Positions 43,601 through 54,325 of a stretch of DNA of 64,000 nt are shown piece by piece. This DNA is from Deinandra increscens subsp. villosa (taxonomy: Eukaryota; Streptophyta; Magnoliopsida; Asterales; Asteraceae). The notes below the pieces were generated by a model. It saw only the letters and a program-made list of their open reading frames with translations. It was not told where the DNA came from and did no database searches. The position numbers and the translations under genes were made by a program. Location: positions 87,185,160 through 87,249,159 of the forward strand of contig JBCNJP010000017.1 in the NCBI GenBank assembly GCA_039602395.1, given 5' to 3'. Position 1 is the first letter of the stretch, and each line of letters starts with the position of its first letter.

Positions 43601-45990
43601 GGACCTGGCAACGGGGCGGCTCCGGGTGTTAGGTCGGTGCGAGACTCTACCTATCGTGCTGGGGGTAAGCCTGGCAAGTCTTCTGGAAAGACTTTCAGGT
43701 ATTTGCAGACAATAGGAACGTCTTCGACGCATTTCTTTCAGTTTCTTCTAGTGACATGAACTAGAATGGCATAGCATCCCTTGCGAAGGAATTTCGGTGC
43801 CTTCATACAAGATATGATGTCTAGCTTGGCTCCACTCTTTTCGCCTTGCACGTTCAGAGTGTTGCCATCCGCTAATGGCACTCTAACCATTTTCTCATGA
43901 CACACAATTTCTGCATGGTCATTTGCTAACCAATCCATTTCAATAACTACATTGAAACTTCCTAAATCAACGGGCATTGATTCGATGCTGAAATAATGGT
44001 CAGCGGGTAATCTGGGTAGATTACTCTGGGTTCTATCAAATCTCCACTTGCTAATTCAATTGCAAACTTAGCGTCTAGGGCAACATAGGCGATTTCAAGT
44101 AATTAACTAAAATCGATAGACACAAGTCTTTGTCGACACCAGTATTGAATAAAACAGAGGTATAATTGCTATTTAGCAGAAACGTATCCATCACCGTATT
44201 GGGGCCACGACGGGCGTATCTGGCATTGATCATGAAAGCTCTTCCTCTAGCATGGTCAGCATCTTGATTCTTCACCTTTGGGCATTCCTTTGCAATGGCC
44301 AATTTCCCAGCAACCGTAGCATGTGCGATTTGGGCAATCACGTGCTACATGTCTTTTAACCTTGCAGATGTTACAGTAGACATTACCACAATCGAGAGTG
44401 CGGTGTAGGTATGCATTTGGAGCATAGGGGTGTTGTACCGGTGTAACCGGTCCTTCGGACAGGGTGAACAGCTCACGGAACCTCTAAAAGGTGTAGGCTT
44501 TAATTCATAAAGTCCTTTATGAACATTCACAAGGGCTTACGATGTTAGGTTAAAACATTGAACACAATTTGGTGAAATTGTAGTCTGGTGTTTTCTAACC
44601 TTGGTTAATTCGTGCATACTGCGCGCCCCATCGTCCGCGTGACGTTGGGTTGCAGTAGCATCGACGGTTTCAGCAACACGTTGAGTAACCGGTTTGTCGA
44701 TCTCAACAGCGCTCAAGGGCGAAGGAGGTGAAGTCTCTGGTGGCTCGGCGTCTAGGCGACATACTTTCGCTTTAAGCTATTAATGTCAACATAAAGGAAA
44801 GTCTAGATTATATGTGAATAGGGTTATTACATGCGCGAGCATAACTGTCACGACATACATCAATGTTACACAAACACATGACGCGTGTAAGCACAACCGA
44901 GAAACGGGAAGCAGAGGGAGACAACATACGCGAATAAGTAACATGATTAATGACAGCAATAGTAGTAACATCCATACTAAACATGAAAATCATAATAATA
45001 ATCATGATACTAGTTTCCATCCAACGTATTAACTGGTAGAATATACGATAGTCAAAAGAGGATAAGTCTTCGTTCTGGGCTTCCAGTCTCGTCGCAACAA
45101 AATATGTAAATATTTTTCATTGTAAAAAAAAATGAGGGATCAAAAGTCTAGATTCTTAGTCAAGCAATCTAGAGTGGCGGCAGTCCAGAGGACATAGTTA
45201 AGGTGGTGGTGATCTGAGCAGTGAGGTTCATGTAACTGAACACTCGCCCATGGAATTCCTCTAGGTAAGCGACTCTCGTCTGGAAGGAGTCGTTGGCCAA
45301 CCGCAGATCGGTGTAGGACATGTTGACACCACTCATACGAGCGTGCAGTGACTCCATAACACCCAGTGTGGAAGTCTGGTGATGCTCCGTGGCGGTTGGA
45401 CGGTTCTCTAGTGTCGCCAGATCGGTCCAGGTGGGGAGTTTAGTGATCTCATAGCCGATCACTCAAAGGGCTTGTTCGTGACATCGTATGAATATCACCA
45501 GTAGTAGTGGTCGCACTGTCAGCGGCAGCGGTGGGAATCGGGTGGTTCGAGGAGTCACCTGAGAGACGGGGTCACAATGGTTTCAGAAATATCGATGGTA
45601 ATGAGGACTGTCAGACAATACCGACGGTGAGAATGTCCTGCTCTAGGCTGGACATTTCATGGTCCTCAGGGGAAGGTGTGTACTCAGGCACGACTGTGTC
45701 TTTTCCAGAGGAATTAGATATGCAGATGACCTCTTCGGAAGTCATCTCTGCGGTAATATTCCATGAGATAACATAGTTGGTAACATGATAACAGTATCTA
45801 GAATAAAGATATAAATGTACCAGTTGCAGTAATAATAACTCGTATATGTAAAGCATAAGTTAACGTAACCAATATGATAAGGAATTGGTCTTGCGTGCAA
45901 ACGGTAGCTTCGGAGCGGGTTATAGTCCAGGTTTGGTTTTTGTTTATTTGTTTAACCTAGTTCGCTATAACCACGGCTCTGATACCAATC
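40692..45990 (-). pseudogene. Gypsy A internal region, unit 2 (gag-pol, degenerate)
   Basis: Purine tract on the minus strand next to the LTR (AACTGGGGGAGAA). From the PBS (45977-45990): gag start at about 45746 and 45169-45462, zinc knuckle and protease 44075-44341 (LFNTGVDKD, catalytic Asp lost), 43738-43977, reverse transcriptase 43369-43611 and 42860-43210 (VFIDDILIYS), RNase H 42399-42785 (DDFVVYCDALHQGLGGVLMQ; FTDHKSLQHILNQKELNMRQ), integrase C-terminal remnant 41707-41985 (LYGRKFHSPLRWTKASNSHL) and a chromodomain-proximal remnant near 41040-41140. Many stops and shifts throughout; the integrase core is largely unreadable. Confidence 0.85.
42399..42785 (-). pseudogene. Gypsy A RNase H domain, unit 2 only
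   Basis: Reads LSLPDGIDDFVVYCDALHQG, LMQREKVIAYASRQLKIHEK, YTTHDLELRVVVLALKIWRH and FTDHKSLQHILNQKELNMRQ, the conserved Ty3/gypsy RNase H. The expected DAS catalytic triplet reads DAL and LGAV reads LRVV. The frame degrades after QRCW. Copy 1 lost this region in its deletion. Confidence 0.85.
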
Positions 45991-46094
45991 TGTCACACCC
46001 TGGTCAACGGATTTGGGTGTGAGCGAGACAGAATCATAGTCGCAGATGTACAGAACAACTTATACTAAATTCAAACGTCATTTAAAACATAATA
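45991..46094 (-). repeat. Gypsy A LTR 3 (start only, cut by gap 3)
   Basis: 104 bp matching the first bases of LTR 1 and LTR 2 with a few substitutions (GAGACAGAATC, TTATACTAAATT). Its presence next to a PBS shows it is the 5' LTR of unit 2. Confidence 0.85.
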
Positions 46095-46594
46095 NNNNNN
46101 NNNNNNNNNNNNNNNNNNNNNNNNNNNNNNNNNNNNNNNNNNNNNNNNNNNNNNNNNNNNNNNNNNNNNNNNNNNNNNNNNNNNNNNNNNNNNNNNNNNN
46201 NNNNNNNNNNNNNNNNNNNNNNNNNNNNNNNNNNNNNNNNNNNNNNNNNNNNNNNNNNNNNNNNNNNNNNNNNNNNNNNNNNNNNNNNNNNNNNNNNNNN
46301 NNNNNNNNNNNNNNNNNNNNNNNNNNNNNNNNNNNNNNNNNNNNNNNNNNNNNNNNNNNNNNNNNNNNNNNNNNNNNNNNNNNNNNNNNNNNNNNNNNNN
46401 NNNNNNNNNNNNNNNNNNNNNNNNNNNNNNNNNNNNNNNNNNNNNNNNNNNNNNNNNNNNNNNNNNNNNNNNNNNNNNNNNNNNNNNNNNNNNNNNNNNN
46501 NNNNNNNNNNNNNNNNNNNNNNNNNNNNNNNNNNNNNNNNNNNNNNNNNNNNNNNNNNNNNNNNNNNNNNNNNNNNNNNNNNNNNNNNNNNNNN
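46095..46594. other. Assembly gap 3 (500 N)
   Basis: Lies inside or beside two long LTRs in opposite orientation. The right part of gypsy A LTR 3, its flank and the left flank of gypsy B are hidden here. Confidence 0.99.
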
Positions 46595-47759
46595 ATTAAA
46601 TGTGACAATCCGACTTTTCAGGTCATTTTCTGGCATTAACTGAACGTAAACCGTATTAAATGTTGTGTGAACATTTATGTGCTTAACTGTGTTGACTTGT
46701 TGACTTTAGCAAATTAGGGTTTTGTGTGATCAATCACTACGAGCATACACGGAAATTTAACGTTTGAAATTCTATGATTTTATGTGGAATTAAAATATAT
46801 ATGATTTAATGATATTTATAATTTTGTGTAATTAAAGAATTTTAATTACAAGTTATTAATCGTTGAGTTATGAGCTTTAAATCTCTAAGTTATGATTTTA
46901 TGTGATTTTAAAATATATAATGGGGGAATTATATTCCATGATTTATTTTAGCAAAACAAGATTTATAGTCCTTATAACGTTACATGATTCATATATTTCG
47001 GTGTCCCTCGTATATTTGTTGTTAAGAATATCTTCCGTTAACCTCGTTAGCGTTCCGTTACCTTTTTATAACTTGAGGGACCCTTTCTGCCATATCCTAA
47101 ACTACACCTCATTTAATAAAAGGTGGAGGACTGGTCCTGTAATTTCCGAAAACTTGGTTTTCATCAGGTAAATCAGGAGGGACTAAATGTGTCAATAACC
47201 AATTGTTAATTTAATGATCATTAACGTGAATTGAATTCACGGTTTCGACGGATTCTTTGTTTCCATCGGTTTCAATTGCAATTATGTGCTCATATCATTT
47301 GCAATCTCAATTACAAATAATTTGCAACCCACCCCTCTCATTCTCTCGTCCTCCTCTTCTGTTTTTCGTTTTTCTGGCGACTCAAACCACCAAGTAAAAC
47401 ACCACCGAACCACCATCTCCTGCCACCGTTACATCACCTTGCGAGCACCACTGTAATCGCGAGTTCCCTGCGGGCAACCTGGTGCCATCAGAAGTTCAAA
47501 CCACGACGGTGCTCGGTGTTCGCGTTCAAGGTTCGGGATTGGTTTCGGTGCCTAAAACGCGATAATCTCTCATCTCCGAATTGAGGTATTGATCTCCTAT
47601 TGGTTTCGCTTCGTTTTATAGTTTTTTCGTGTTTTTTTTGTAAATTTCCGGCGGCCGGATTAGGGTTCCGGCGAGTTGGACAGGACTGGGTGAAGAAGAT
47701 GATGCAGGGCGGGTAAGAGATATATATATTTCGTTCCGTATATGAATCAGATACCAAAC

Positions 47760-47835
47760 TGGCACAACCGGTTAAAGCGTTGGTTTGTCTCCGAGGGGAC
47801 GCGGGTTCGAGTCCCGGTCTCGCCACGTTTTTTTT
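47760..47835 (+). ncRNA. tRNA-like Pol III unit 1 in gypsy B 5' LTR
   Basis: A box TGGCACAACCGG (47760-47771) fits the consensus TRGCNNARYNGG, B box GGTTCGAGTCC (47804-47814) fits GGTTCGANNCC, separation 33 bp, T8 terminator at 47828-47835. The T arm CGGG-TTCGAGT-CCCG is intact and ends CTCGCCA. A matching 5' acceptor strand is not visible, so it is tRNA-derived rather than a normal tRNA gene. The 3' LTR has the same unit at 60116-60194. Confidence 0.6.
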
Positions 47836-47928
47836 AAAACCTTTATTCTTTTCCAAACTCTCTCCTGGTCGCTTTCCGTTACACAAAATGATTTCTGGCT
47901 TGGCTGGTTCTTGGCACAAGCAGGCCGC

Positions 47929-48007
47929 TGGCCGGATGGTTAAGCAATGCGCAGTTGGTCTGGGAGGTCACGGGTTCGAACCCGGTGACCTCCAAAATGT
48001 TTTTTTT
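47929..48007 (+). ncRNA. tRNA-like Pol III unit 2 in gypsy B 5' LTR
   Basis: A box-like TGGCCGGATGG (47929-47939), perfect B box GGTTCGAACC (47973-47982), T8 at 48000-48007. The B box sits in the loop of a long hairpin, GGAGGTCAC...GTGACCTCC with GGG/CCC continuing inwards. 3' LTR counterpart 60292-60373. No full cloverleaf can be drawn. Confidence 0.6.
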
Positions 48008-48180
48008 GGTTATTTTGTGTTGTTGAGAGCATATGTTCACTAGGTCTTGTACCAAATGTGTCCCGTATCCTATCTTAAACCTGTAAAAATTATATTCAAG
48101 ACATTTAAACATCGTAGATCATATTACTAAGTTATAAACTATGTTTAACTTGTTATTTCAATTAAATATTTGTCTTAGCA

Positions 48181-48234
<54 letters not shown>

Positions 48235-48267
48235 AAATTTACATAAAAGGTAAAATATATAAATATA

Positions 48268-51200
48268 CAAGTGGGTCGACCCGCGCGTTGCCGCGGAGCC
48301 GAACCGTTTTAAAAAGCCGGCTAGCCAAGCCATAAGTTCCTTTGTTAAAGGGTTGACCCGCGCTTCACGGCGGAGTCTGACTGTTTAGAAAGTCGTTCTA
48401 CAAAACAATTAAAGATAAGTGATATGCGAAAGTAATATCGAGAATGCATATAAACATTGTTCTAACAAAGGAAGTAAGTGTTAAAATCATGCGATCTGTA
48501 ATGTACCAAAAATTCATGTATTATAACTCAAAACTCCCATTAACGTACCCTAATCAAAACTACCGATGGATTTTTTCGTCAGTGTTGCTGATCTACTCGT
48601 TAGCCATGGTTTTAAGTCTCTTTTTGCTTGATCGCTCAGATTCTGTTTAGAGCATGTTCAATAATATTGTTAGTAAAATGGATACATAATTAGAAAGGTA
48701 AAAACAAAAGTACAAAGCCAATTCTAGACAATGAGACGTTACAATCAAATACATAAATTGAGACACCTGTTCAAATTTAAACATACGTTAAAAACCCAAG
48801 AACATTAATAAGCATAAGTTAAATTAATTACTTATCCTACGGAGATTAAGAAGATGAGAAACTTAATCACTTACCCTGCTATCAATTTAACTTAATTAAT
48901 TAGGACCATTTTAGTCCATAGGTTTAAGTCCACGACCTGTGGAATAACCAACTTGTTAACCTCAAAACATGATAAATCAAACAACACACAGAGAATACGA
49001 CATAGTGGTAATTCATAGATCTCAACAAATGATTAATTAAAAATAGAAACATAAAACATTCTTCAACTATATGTAAACTGAGACAACCTACTAAATCAAC
49101 TTACTAAAAGATATTCTAGTATTAAAACTCAACTAAGTTATATATAAAATTACTTCAGTAGTATTTCTTTGAATGTTACCTTCTAAGTCTTCGTTGCCAA
49201 AGTGTGCCCTCAAGCTTTGATCATGGTAGCTTGCATTCCCAAAACCATCAATGCGGCTAGAAACACTTGGCGTCATGCGGAAGAAGGATCAAACACCCAT
49301 ATATCTAAGGCCTCTCCGCTGATGAAAAGTCCACATCCAGCAGCCAAAAATAGACCCATCTAACATGCACAATGAAATATTACAATACGATGTATGATTG
49401 CCTTTCAATGAATATCATCATTAGCATGAAGTTTGTGTCATTGACAACATCAAGTATCAACAACGTGGGACTCAATTATTTTAAAAGATCAAATTAAGTA
49501 TAATGTCAATATACCTTGGGGTGTATTCTGGAAGTATGTGCTTGCCATCAAGCTTTGTTTGAGGAGAACCGCTAACTACCCAAGTGTTGGCTCCAATAGA
49601 AGCTTGAACTAAATACACAAAAATAAAACTTGATTTAACAGTACCACAAAAGTAAATTATGTTCAGTTCATACTCAAGAATCACTCTAGGCTTGAGTTTC
49701 TAAGCCCACCTCTTTAGATAATATCCAAGTGTTGGCACCTCTTTAGATATAGATGACATCCAATTTTTTTAGGTTATGAACTATCAACCACATTCCTTCA
49801 AGCCCAAATTCACTATCAAATCAAACACCCAAATGAACACCCCTGTTACTGTTTAGATGACAACAATTAAAGAATTTAGCACGTACAAACATGAACCTAA
49901 GAATGGGTTTAAGATATCTCTAAAACTATAATACTCCCTAAAATATTAAAACTTGTACATCATGCACATAACCTATAATAAATGTCTATATAGGTCAACG
50001 TTACAAACAAAGGAGTAAAAATTGTACATTGTAGCATACTGCTTAAGCAAATTAAACTTTAAGGAAAATTTGATGATGGGGCTACATGTTGTATCAATAG
50101 GAATAGTCTACAAATGGATGTGGACACTGGTTTAGGAAATAGTGCAAGCAGCTTCTTTTGAGTATATTAAGGGAACTTAAAAAGAGATTTCTATAAAAAT
50201 ATTGTGTTAGTAGCAACAACTAAGCATCTACAGACGGAGGAGATTATTATTAAATTAGTGTGCTTTGTATGTTATATAAGCTTTTGAAATAGTAAGCGAT
50301 TCAAAAGAGTACAGGGAAATATATGTACATATAGATATTCTATTTAAACTTCTTATTACCTATGTCTTCCCCCTTTTCAAATTACTTTTTAGTTCCCTAA
50401 TGTTAAGTACATATCATATTGATAGAATATATCATATTGATACAACACTGTAAATTGAGATTAAGAATATAAGCAGTAATTAAGGAAAACTATGGATTAT
50501 CAAATAATGAAATCATATGACAGCTTCATAACCCACCCATCTCCCAAATATCACAAATATTCTATCTTTACTAAATATTTTCCCCATAAAAAATCAATAA
50601 ACAAAGAACACCCCAGTACCCCACCAACATCCTCACATTTTATTTGTAAGCAAGAATATAAAGGCATCTGATGCAGAATCTAGGGGGCAAACATAGCTGT
50701 GATGAAAGTTTAGTATAGAAAGAAATGCAGTTTGCTAATTATAGGGTACATAAATATCCAGTAATCTTTTAAAAAGAAGAGTAGCCTTTGATGTACTGCA
50801 ATAAGTTGTGTTAAAGACAGAACAATAACTAAAAAACAACACAAAGATTAGAGTATCACATATAAAAGACAGTTCAATAAAATGAACAAAAATACCTTTA
50901 CAGCAGAATTGTTCCAAAGCAGGCACCAAGCTGCACATTTGCAGACACAGGTAAGCAACTTGAGATCGACTGAATATCTCAAACCGAGCAGGTGAGCAAC
51001 CAGTTTCCTTCTGTCTCTTTCTTCTATTTCTTCTTTTTCTTCTTCTACCATCAAAGAGAGATCAAGTTTCTCTCAGATGTCGATTTCTTTCAATGGAGCA
51101 CGTTTCCGTGGCCAAGCGATCTCGATTTCCAGGGTTTAACAATTTCCTTTGGCTAATTGATTACCTAATCCCGGCCACATACTCCTCTGATTTCGAAGAT

Positions 51201-51806
51201 CTGGAACAAAATCGTGTTTTCTTGATGATCTATTCTCCACTTCTTTTTCTCCCTGCCGTCATCATCAAAACCAACGCCGCTCAACGTAAACGGAGCAACT
51301 ATAAACAAAAAGCTATCGACAACCGTCGTCGCTTTAACGTTGAACGGAGCAACGACGGTGGTTAGCAAATAATTTCATAGATCTAGAAAATCAGCCATGC
51401 TCATCTCTTTAAAAAAAAATATGTGTACTCCAACCGATTTAAGCCACCGGGGAACACAACAAATGAGAATGCGTATAGAAAGAGAGAGAGGCAGTGGTGG
51501 TGGGTTGAGTACATCAGATGTGTGGATTGAACTCTTGAAGCATGGGTTGGGTAAGGTTGAGAGAAATTCAGAGAGAGAGAGAGGCGTGTAAATTGAAAGA
51601 TGGGTAGGTGAAAAAGAGACCAGATTGTTGAAAATGAAAGAACCCACCATCCCTTATCCCTGATTTTCTGCTACTACAAAATTATACCCTCAAAGTTTCA
51701 CTAAATTACAACCATGCCACTGACCACTGTTGATGAACAGTGGCGGCGCTTTAGGTGGTTGTACTATAAGCTTGGAGGGGTGGTACAATATGTTGTCATT
51801 TGTATA
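48268..51806. mobile_element. 3.5-kb insertion in gypsy B 5' LTR, type uncertain
   Basis: Absent from the 3' LTR, where the sequence runs straight through. The flanks share AATATAC (TAAATATAC left, TTAATATAC right), a possible 7-9 bp target duplication. The left end is GC-rich, with the hairpin CCGCGcgttgcCGCGG and two related ~80-bp units (GGGTCGACCCGCGCG..., GGGTTGACCCGCGCTTC...), reminiscent of Helitron-type termini, but the ends do not give a clear CTRR or TIR. The body is AT-rich and carries minus-strand exon-like stretches. Confidence 0.55.
49180..51054 (-). pseudogene. Possible captured gene fragment on the minus strand of the LTR insertion
   Basis: Three exon-like pieces in order: 51054 down to about 50897 (MMVEEEKEEIEERDRRKLVA, then LLGLRYSVDLKLLT...), about 49613-49514 (VQASIGANTWVVSGSPQTKL then DGKHILPEYTPR, with AG before and GTATAT after), and about 49365-49180 (MGLFLAAGCGLFISGEALDI, QVFLAALMVLGMQATMIKA, with two TGA stops). 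The last is hydrophobic, like a membrane segment. I do not recognise the gene. Spacing, order and splice-like borders argue for a carried fragment, stops for decay. Confidence 0.35.
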
Positions 51807-53088
51807 TATAGGTTAATATACATCTTGAGTAAATTAATATATAAATCTATGTCGTCGGATTTTTAGTGAAATAACCGAATATTTTATGATAACCTATATT
51901 ATGTAAATATATGTTGAACTTGCAAATTCGTTATTAAAATTTTTTGAACGTTTAGTAAATATATATATATATATATTATATTTATTTTAGAATGTTTAGA
52001 CTTAGAAAATATATAATATTAATATATATTGTATTTTCTCGCGTATTTCGATAATCGCTCTGATTTGGCACAAGTGCCATCCTCGACTTATTCCGGACTT
52101 CACGATCATTCGTTTTTGTCGTTTTCGTTAGACTTGATAGTTTATAAAACACACACTTATACATTTATGCTCGTTAGGTGATTGATTGCTTGCACAAGAC
52201 TCGTTCTTGCTACTTGAATTAACTGTTTGTCTGGAAACTTTGCTGTGCAACCTAAGGTGAGTTTCACGGCCCCATTTTACTGTTTTAAATCCTGTTGGGG
52301 GAGATTAACATGCATGATTTACACAACTGAGATAATTAGACTTTTATATATCACTTGAAGTACTTGTAGCACACTGATACAACAAAGTCCTTCTTATGGT
52401 ACCGTTAGTATTAATGACGATAGCGGGAGATATATTGTAGTACTACTGGGTCTGACAAACCCCACCCGGGTCAGTCGTGCTGACTCGATTGGATATCGAA
52501 CGGGTGTTATATTCGTCCTAAACACAACAAGGCAAACTACGCAAACTGTAAACAACTATTAGCTTCGGTGACCATTAACGTGCGAAGTTTCATGTATATA
52601 GCCTAGCTAGCTATTTGATATATATTAGTGATTATGCTCGTACAACTTGACTGTTATTGAACAGACAATCTTAAACTCAACTTGACTATTGTTGAATAGT
52701 CAATCATAAACTCAACTTGATTGTTGTTGAACAATCGATCGTAAACTGAACTTGAACTGTTTTTCAACCTATAAACCTGTGAACTCACCAACCTTTGTGT
52801 TGACACTTTTTAGCATGTTATTCTCAGGTTGCAGATGTTCGAGTATCATGAGTACGCATGCATTATTGTCTTTGAACAAGCCACGTCACCTTGGGTGACA
52901 TTGTTTTTACAATAAATACTTTCAGCATATTACGCTTCCGCATTTGTAAAACTCTGTATTTATATATTAATAAAATATACAACCTTTTATTAATTATTGG
53001 TCGTTTGGTGTAACTAATGGACAACGATCCTGGTTTGTCACGCTCCCTGCGGCACGTTATTGCGCGTGGGATTTTTGGGGGTGTGACA
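51807..53088 (+). repeat. Gypsy B 5' LTR, second part
   Basis: Homologous to about 60620-61986 at roughly 93-95%, ending TTTTTGGGGGTGTGACA. Contains a TA tract near 51958-51978 and the stem-loop array 52645-52770. Confidence 0.85.
52645..52770 (+). repeat. Stem-loop tandem array in gypsy B 5' LTR (about 3.5 units)
   Basis: Units of about 35 bp: TTGACTGTT...AACAGACAA, TTGACTATT-GTTG-AATAGTCAA (perfect 9-bp stem), TTGATTGTT...AACAATCGA, then a partial. Arms change together between units. The 3' LTR array at 61456-61652 has about two extra units. Confidence 0.8.
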
Positions 53089-53104
53089 GATTGGTATCAG
53101 AGCC
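53089..53104 (+). promoter_or_regulatory. Gypsy B primer binding site (tRNA-Met)
   Basis: GATTGGTATCAGAGCC follows the LTR end TGTGACA directly; complementary to the 3' end of initiator tRNA-Met. Confidence 0.9.
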
Positions 53105-54325
53105 ATTGGTTGCAGCGAACTAAGATTCGTCTTAGACTGTAACTATTTTGCATTAGTTGCACTCAAAGATTTCTCTCATGCATCGTGATACTCCCTCCTA
53201 CGCGCACCTGGTTTACTGTATGTCGTATACATCATCCAATCCCATTATACTCACGGCGAGGAGCCGATTAGTCTTGAGTAATTTTTCTTAACCTCTTTAA
53301 GTTGTGTACCTCTTGATTAACATTTATGTACGACGAGACGTCGAATCAGATTGAAGGATCACGGTTATACTTTTGACGAGCTGATTGCTACTCGGGATTA
53401 TTCCGGATTGAACAAGTGGGCGTAATGCCCATACTATGGATGTATGCTGCATAGGGAAGGTGGTGTAATACCTCTCCTTGTCCTTAAACCTCTATCTTAG
53501 ATTAGGAGGTTCTTGTTATACCTGCCTTATGTACATCTCTAAACTCATCCGTTCAGGAAATGTTATCTCGATGTGCTAGTAGCGCGATTATATAGCTTCA
53601 CTAGAGTTAGCAGGGTATGAATTCAAGTAGCTGCCTATGGGGCACTTATATCAACTTTCGTTATCCTGATCGTCTTCACATTTGCTGTGATCTCTTAAGA
53701 TCTTTCCCTTCTCGATTTTATCGCGTTGTGCGTTGGGATAATACAACTTGAGTACAATTCTTATAACCCCAATGAAACCTGATGCGGGTCGACTGAAATT
53801 CCCTCTTTGTGTATCAGATTGCGATCACGCCAGTATGTGTGATAATTATTCTCTAACTTCGAGCTAAGCTAGGTTCATTGTGATAAACCCTACTCAGATC
53901 TTATTGAGCTAAATTTATGGCTGACTCGCTTCGGGTGGGTCATTCCAATCTGTGTGAGCATTCTATTCTCGAAAACTTGTCTCATTAACAAATTCTGGTC
54001 AAGATAACCATGGGTTAACGACCACACCATACTTGGTAGCTGAAGTAAGAGGAACTAGGGTGATCATATAAAGTAAATTGCAGTTACGGGTGCACACGTA
54101 AATGTAATTTGCAGTATATGGAAATCCTAGAGAATCCTACTAGGCAAACCAATGTTCGTATTGGGACCAAATTCCTGTAATATTTTTTTTCTTTCCTCGT
54201 GGTATTGAATGTTGAACATGTTGAACTCAACCAAATGATCGAAGTCACCTATCTTTGAAAAAGCTATTGCACCTGACTTTGCCCCTTTACTATTGGATTC
54301 TACTCCATACGTGAACCCTTTTGAA
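53105..54325 (+). other. Gypsy B leader and unreadable gag N-terminal region
   Basis: 1.2 kb between PBS and the first readable gag. No plus-strand frame with gag motifs is seen, so either the gag start is degraded or the stretch 54119-54325 was replaced. The only longer open frame (54127-54366) is on the minus strand and overlaps gag. Confidence 0.5.

Larger units (their letters stand above)
30663..46094 (-). mobile_element. Ty3/gypsy chromovirus in tandem LTR-internal-LTR-internal-LTR form
   Basis: LTR copies begin (plus-strand view) TGTCACACCCTGGTCAACGG at 30663, 36193 and 45991. The two internal regions (32971-36192 and 40692-45990) repeat with an offset of about 9,798 bp at roughly 99% identity. 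PBS sequences (reverse complement of TTGGTATCAGAGC) lie just left of 36193 and 45991, so the element reads on the minus strand. Unit 1 lacks 4.27 kb present in unit 2. All coding domains are interrupted. The third LTR runs into gap 3, so the right end and the target duplication cannot be seen. Confidence 0.88.
46601..48267 (+). repeat. Gypsy B 5' LTR, first part
   Basis: TGTGACAATCCGACTTTTC start, homologous to 58866-60600. It is consistently shorter than the 3' LTR, with small missing pieces every 20-40 bases. Contains the two tRNA-like units (47760-48007) and a (TA)n tract at 48183-48231. Confidence 0.85.

Noticed and set aside
47488..47919. Minus-strand ORF with VARPGLEPASPRR (also 59946-60185 and 47879-48112)
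   Set aside because: The peptide ARPGLEP and GFEPVTS arise from reading the B box GGTTCGAGTCC/GGTTCGAACCC on the opposite strand; a well-known artefact, not a gene.
47760..48007. Two ordinary tRNA genes
   Set aside because: A and B boxes and terminators are good, but no acceptor stem or complete cloverleaf can be formed, and both copies diverge between the boxes.
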